Part shown: piece by piece, positions 58,975-64,000 of the stretch
How the letters are laid out: every line of letters begins with the position of its first letter
Numbering within the stretch: the first letter of the stretch is position 1
NCBI GenBank assembly: GCA_022497155.1
Contig: MU385741.1
Coordinates: forward strand, 186,001-250,000
Origin: Whalleya microplaca
Taxonomy: Eukaryota > Ascomycota > Sordariomycetes > Xylariales > Xylariaceae
Direction of reading: 5' to 3'
Length of the DNA: 64,000 bases
Notes under the pieces: generated by a model
Databases searched by the model: none
Seen by the model: the letters and a program-made list of their open reading frames with translations, nothing else
What the model was told of the DNA's origin: nothing
Made by a program: the position numbers and the translations under genes

Positions 58975-59804
58975 CTTGGTATGTTAATACCTACAATGTA
59001 AACACCGATCAAGCACACAGGGAGATTGGTGATTGAATAGTATTGCTTCACAATCCTTGCTGGAGTAGTTATACAATATAATCAGTGAGGGGCTTCGTGA
59101 GAGCTCATAACCTGGAACTAGAAGGAAGTGGGGTTCGTAAAGCTAGCGTTGCATTTCAAAATCGGGGAGATCTTGGAAGATTGAGTTCCTACTGGACTCT
59201 GACTATATGTACGGAGAAGGCCGATTATAGATAGCTTCTATGATGGGAGATTATCTACCTGAGAGATAACGTTACCCCAAGATTCACTGTGATCCACCTA
59301 GTTAGTTTCTTGTCTCAAAGTACTAGTATGTAGGTAACTGTGACAGACGGCCTTCAAGTATCCAAACACCTATTACTCAGGTGCCCTCGCTTAGTCTATA
59401 AGAGTCTCACATGATATAATTTGTTAAGTCTATGCGTAGATCTCATTCCTATTCGATTATGTTTAACTCTTGACCACCTCCTCACTGATTAAGTTTGCCT
59501 CGGTCAATCTAAACACATAACGTGGGATTGGTAGATAGCGTGGGATAAGAGTTCTCGGCATGGACCGTTACATCATCCTTTGTTTGATAATACAGGGTGA
59601 TAGCGCCACGCAGCCGGGTATACAGCACCTGGGCAGACTTGCTTATCGTGCAGATTACGCATTACATAGACGTTAATCTGAACTTCTGGTATCTGCCCCA
59701 CTGCTAGACGCTATAGAGCATAATACTATTAACGTAGACGCTTTAAACATAGATTATTGAATTTACTTCCACATCTTTCAATAATCATATTCTTATTGTC
59801 TGTG
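58975..59804. promoter_or_regulatory. Divergent amidase/permease promoter with HGATAR cluster
   Basis: Seven HGATAR hexamers on either strand: 59229-59234, 59251-59256 (minus), 59264-59269, 59533-59538, 59585-59590, 59598-59603 and 59643-59648 (minus). Chance would give roughly one in these 420 bp. Two pairs stand 13 bp apart (start to start), the arrangement favoured by AreA/NIT2 GATA activators of nitrogen-catabolic genes. Confidence 0.6.
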
Positions 59805-61755
59805 ATGATGTCGGAAACAATGTCCGAGAAGAAAGATGCCTCCGTTGCGAAGAGCCCAGTTGACACCGAGCCCGGGGTCAGCGTCATCATACCGAAGCAG
59901 AATGTCTTTCAACGTCTACTCCATCGACAGAATAATCTCGATGAGTTAGGTAGGGACATGTTGCAGCAGTCGCTGCAATACGACCGCGCCCAACTTGAGG
60001 CGGACTCCATCAGGGTGCGCCGCAAGCTAGACTTCTTGGTACTGCCGATGGTGAGCTGCAAAGATCGATGCTCGTCTTATGCGAGATCTGATTCTAATAG
60101 ATCTAGATGATGACTACATATATGTTGTCATTCCTCGATAAACAAACGTATGGCCAGCTCTCCGATGCGTACACTTCTCTTGTCGGCTTGACTGACCTGT
60201 TATAGCCTCAACTACTCAAATGCGTACGGCTTGCAGAAAGATACAAACATGACAGGCGATGACTACTCGTGGGTTGCGTCCGCATTGTATTTTGGTTGGC
60301 TCTGTAAGAGACAGCTCGCCGATTCCAAATGAGAAACTGAAGACTAATATATCAAAAAAGGCGGAGCGTGGCCGTGGAATATGCTATTACAACGTGTTGC
60401 CATCGGGAAACTCGTTGGCGGTATGCTGTTTGTCTGGGGAACAGTCTGCATGTTACAGGCCACTGTATTTAACTTCAGTGGCTTCTTTGCGGTTCGCTTC
60501 TTTCTCGGCATGCTTGAGGCCTGTATTTCGCCAGCCTGGGTTCTATTGACTTCAATGCTCTGGACGCGCCAAGAGCAGACGATGCGGAGTTCGATTTGGT
60601 TGTGTACAAATGGTGTTGCCAGTATTCTAGGGGCACTCCTGGCTTACGCCTCAGGGGTTGCCGAGGGCCTGACAATCCCCCAATGGAAACTCATCTTCCT
60701 AGTAAGTGAGCAGTTATCCCTCGGAATTCAACATCGGAAACTCATAATTTCTATAGATTGTCGGTGGCCTCACCTTTATATGGGGATTTGTCATCATTCT
60801 CTATTTACCTGACGGCCCTCACAATGCCAAAATGCTCACTGAGTACGAACGTGTCGTGGCTGTCTGGCGGGTCTCTAACAATCAAATCGGTCTGAAAGAT
60901 TCAACTATCAGACCCTACCAGATCAAAGAAGCGTTTCTAGACGGCAAGGTGTACCTTGTCTGGATGGTCGGGATAGCCCTCGGGATTCTCAATGGTGCTG
61001 TAACCACCTTCATGTCTGCTATTATCAAAGGTTTCAACTTCGATGCTCTAAGAACATCCCTTTTACAAGCACCAGGAGGCGCATTCGAAGTTGTCGGGTG
61101 TCTACTGCTGGGGTGGTTCTCGCAGTTCCCGAACATGGTTGGCATTATCATCATCCTTGGTTGTTTACCAGGAATGGCTGGACTTGTTGGCATCCTTACC
61201 ATCGACATCAGCCATCGCTATGCCCTTGTCGCGATGTGCTGGTTACAGAATATTATCGGATCACCGGTGGTTTTGAGTTGGACTGTCCCCGGCCTAAACG
61301 TAGCTGGGCACACAAAGAGAAACACAGTTTTAGGGGTCTATTTTGTTTGTTTCGTTGTCGGAAAGTAAGTAAACCTTTCATACCTTGATTACCGACGCCG
61401 TTTCGATTGTTCGAACAACTTTTACCATGAGTCGATTTCTGGGCATTATTATCGATTCGTCCTTTTCCTATTCGTCCTTACGAGTATGATTGCTGACACT
61501 GAGTGCTTCAGTATTATCGGCCCACATTTGTTTCTATCAACGGAGGCTCCGAGGTATCCTACCGCAATTAGGGCGCTGCTTGGGACTTACTGTGCAGTCA
61601 TCCTATTCCAAGGGCTATACACCTTGTGGTGCTGGATTGAAAATAAGAGGCGTGACCGACTGGGTTTCCATGCTGAGGCAGTAGAGGAAGAGCTGTTGGA
61701 AGGCTTTAACGATATAACAGATAAGCAGAACAAGCACTTTAGATATAGACTTTGA
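59805..61755 (+). CDS. MFS permease, Dal5/allantoate-type anion:cation symporter
   Basis: Six exons: 59805-60050, 60107-60147, 60206-60303, 60361-60701, 60757-61364 and 61512-61755. Product 525 aa, with 12 membrane segments expected. Start at the first ATG of MMSETMSEKK; 59808 and 59820 are alternatives. The soluble N-terminus ends in VRRKLDFLVLPM. Exon 2 adds the first helix with the family's conserved LDK. SNAYGLQKDTNMTGDDYSW, FGMLEACISPAWVLLTSMLWTRQEQ-like helices and KEAFLDGKVYLVWM follow the anion:cation symporter pattern of Dal5, Tna1 and relatives. These carry allantoate, ureidosuccinate, nicotinate, vitamins or dipeptides with protons at the plasma membrane. The divergent amidase suggests an amide-bearing substrate. 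The acceptor of exon 4 (AAAAAAG) is unusual but keeps phase. Confidence 0.92.
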
Positions 61756-63025
61756 TTCAATTATCACACTAGATGCCTAGAGGACTTGCAAAGGGGGAGA
61801 TTTTTACATGGTACCTGCTAGAGTTGTCTGCGAAGGATATACCAGGTTTATATCATATTAATTCGACTTAAGGCTGTTAATCGCAGGAGATCCTAGCATG
61901 AATACTCTCTTATTGTGGTCTATCATAGTAAAGCGTGCATCTACGTAGTTATTGAGGACAATGGACGTTGCATTGATGATAGATAATCATGTACTCGTGT
62001 ATTCTCTAGCTGCTGCGGCAACTGGTGGCAGTCCGCTGTAGCTGCCAGTTAACTAAGCGGCAGAATTAGGGTACTCACCGCCCAAGGCCCGGTACTAAAC
62101 TAGAGCTCCCCTCCAGGCTGCTAAATCTTTTCCTCTTTCCTTCTTCAAACTTACCTTGAGAAACCAACGCATGCTCAAGAATTCGCGTTGGTGGGATAGA
62201 TGGCCTGCATTACACGTCGCGGAGCTGACTGTCCCTTGGCGATGCCTCTGGTATTCCAATTCTTGCAATTTTTGCTATTTTCTTCGGTGCCATTTTCATT
62301 GTGCCCATCACTGCGTGTGGTGCCATGAGGAAGAAGGAAACGTTTGACGATAGCATCACGATCCTCACATAGATCTCTTGACGCAACGAGCTCCCAACCC
62401 ACCATTGATGCTATGATATTCATGACGAATCGGTAATAACTGGCCTCGGTGATGCTTGGTAACGCCATACGGAGCATTGGCGAAGGCTAGGTATCTACAT
62501 CCGCATTCATCACCACTTCACCAGGCATTATTAGCTAAAGAATCCATGGTATTCCTGACCTTCCTTCTTGTGTCTAGTTGCGATAGCCCGAGGACTTCTA
62601 GGTATTAGAATGACATAATTCTCTTTTTGTACGAAAGAACATTGAAACATGCGATTGCCTCCGGTTTGCAAGAGTGAAATCCGAGCTTTGGCAAAGTCCG
62701 AGCCGACTGAAGTTACAGTACGATCTTTAATGAATGAAGGTTAGTTCAGTGGGGTGGGATTGCCGTACGATGAGCTACAAAACTCTTCGCTGTACAGATT
62801 AAAAGGTGTAAATTCGTAGTTTCTTGATCTTCTTTCTGTGATACAGCTTGGCATAAATGTGCACTTCGTTATTCCTTAAGACCGAAAAATCGGAGCCTGT
62901 TGTGTTAAAGCGAGCTTATCGCTGAGTACAGCTGACAATCTGGCTGCCTGGAGTGCTGTCTATGATCCTACGCAACGTTTAGGCTTCCATTCGAACCATC
63001 AACTTACCGCAAAGAAAAAAAAACC
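61756..63025. other. Intergenic, no gene seen
   Basis: 1.27 kb between two MFS genes on the same strand. Short frames near 62156-62477 on both strands are not supported. The last 20 bases before 63026 are A-rich, giving a good start context (AAACCATGAG). Confidence 0.55.
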
Positions 63026-63984
63026 ATGAGCGAAGATTCTCCTGTTGGAACGATGGCGACGGCGCCGGCGGGAGGCAATGGCATCGTCAAACGGATATTA
63101 GAAGAGATGGGACTCGTCTCGCTCTATGCCTCATCGCGCGACGTCAAGCTCCTATGTACGCAACGCTTCATTCGCATGTTCGCCTATGGCATATCAACGC
63201 TCATCTTAGTCGCTTATCTGGATGCTCTTCAAATTAGCAAGACGGAAATCGGCCTCTTCATGACTCTGACCTTGGTCGGCGATATTTGCATCAGCTTCAT
63301 TCTGACACTGTTCGCCGATGCCCTGGGCCGCAAAGCTATCCTCGCACTTGGGGCCCTGTTGATGACCGCAAGCGGCGTCATATTTGCTTTATTTGGGACT
63401 TATTGGATTCTTCTCATTGCTGCTATCATTGGAGTCATTAGTCCTAAGTTAGACTACCAGCTCTACAACCCACGGGCCATCTGACTGCTAACCGCAATAT
63501 GATCTAGTGGCAATGAAATAGGTCCTTTCCGAGCCATCGAGGAGAGTATCGTGGCCCACTTGACTGACCCTCGCAACAGAAGCGACATCTATGCCTGGTA
63601 CAGTCTGTTTGGGCTTGCTGGAGCTGCCTGTGGCTTCATGGTCTGTGGATGGGTGCTCCAACTACTGACAGAAACTCTTAAATGGGACCTCATTCGCTCG
63701 TATCGAGTCGTCTACTTAGTATACGCCGCAATCGGATTATTGAAACTTGCCCTTACCTTATTCTTAAGCCACGCTGTGGAGTCTGAGAAGAAGCAGCAGC
63801 AGCTAGCTCGGGAGACCAACAATGAGACGACACCTCTTCTGAATGGCAATGCGGAAATCGTCCCGCAACGCAAGAGAGGCTTGCGAGCCCTGCTTCCAGA
63901 CATCAGTAACGAGAGCGTGTCTGTTGTTATCAACTTATGCCTCCTCTTCGCTTTGGACTCTTTTGGGAGTGGACTTGCACCATT
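63026..63984 (+). CDS. MFS transporter, 5' part (runs past window end)
   Basis: Exons 63026-63447 and 63508-63984 (phase 2), then a donor GTAAGA at 63985, so at least one more exon lies beyond the window. 299 residues are visible. The first membrane helices are FIRMFAYGISTLILVAYL and IGLFMTLTLVGDICISFILTLF. They are followed by the loop motif DALGRKAIL (the MFS motif-A pattern) and then SPNGNEIGPFRAIEE restored by the splice. A basic/Gln-rich central loop (KKQQQLARETNNETTPLL) separates the halves, and the second half starts with VVINLCLLFALDSFGSGLAP. The family is separate from the Dal5 type of the neighbour. Substrate unknown; drug or metabolite export is as likely as import. Confidence 0.88.
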
Positions 63985-64000
63985 GTAAGAGATCATCTAT

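Noticed and set aside
1..64000. tRNA genes, rRNA and CRISPR arrays
   Set aside because: No cloverleaf with matching stems and T-loop was found near GGTTCGA-like strings (for example 25420 and 47335); no rRNA or spaced direct repeats seen.

Overview
The window reads as chromosomal DNA from a filamentous ascomycete (Pezizomycotina, most likely a Sordariomycete; this is inferred from gene families, not from a search). The genes have short introns, mostly 46-80 nt, with GTRNGT-type donors and CTAAC/CTGAC-like branch sites. There is a repeat-induced-point-mutation (RIP) style AT block. The protein families are typical of moulds: RRD1, a CHY zinc finger, a fungal rhodopsin-like PTH11 type, CYP450s, a BBE-like oxidase and a Dal5-like permease. 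I rebuilt 15 multi-exon or single-exon genes by joining open frames at splice sites. Every junction keeps phase, and each total is a multiple of three; the last gene is cut by the window end.

Layout. 1-11.5 kb is gene-poor: one small glycine-zipper protein (1.4-1.9 kb) and a 3.4-kb AT-rich RIP block (4.56-7.96 kb) that carries an undegraded solo LTR with a 5-bp target duplication. 11.5-22 kb has a CHY zinc-finger protein, a secreted two-domain protein and a membrane protein. 22-26 kb holds no gene I can support. 26-40 kb is the housekeeping part: a small Ala/Lys/Glu-rich protein, the PP2A activator RRD1, an acidic coiled-coil nuclear-type protein (with a 72-bp tandem duplication over its stop codon) and a 1,204-aa coiled-coil protein with 39-residue repeats.

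40.6-64 kb is different. Nine genes follow one another: P450, FAD/BBE oxidase, P450, SDR, rhodopsin-like receptor, SDR (Ayr1-like), amidase, Dal5-like MFS, and a second MFS. There is no PKS, NRPS or terpene synthase. From 48 kb on, the genes are arranged as three divergent pairs. The amidase and the Dal5-like permease share an 830-bp promoter with seven HGATAR (AreA/NIT2-type) sites within 420 bp, which suggests a nitrogen-regulated import-and-hydrolysis unit. A family of short dispersed repeats, one copy with three successive perfect hairpins, is found only in the 42.6-50.7 kb part, mostly upstream of the oxidative genes.
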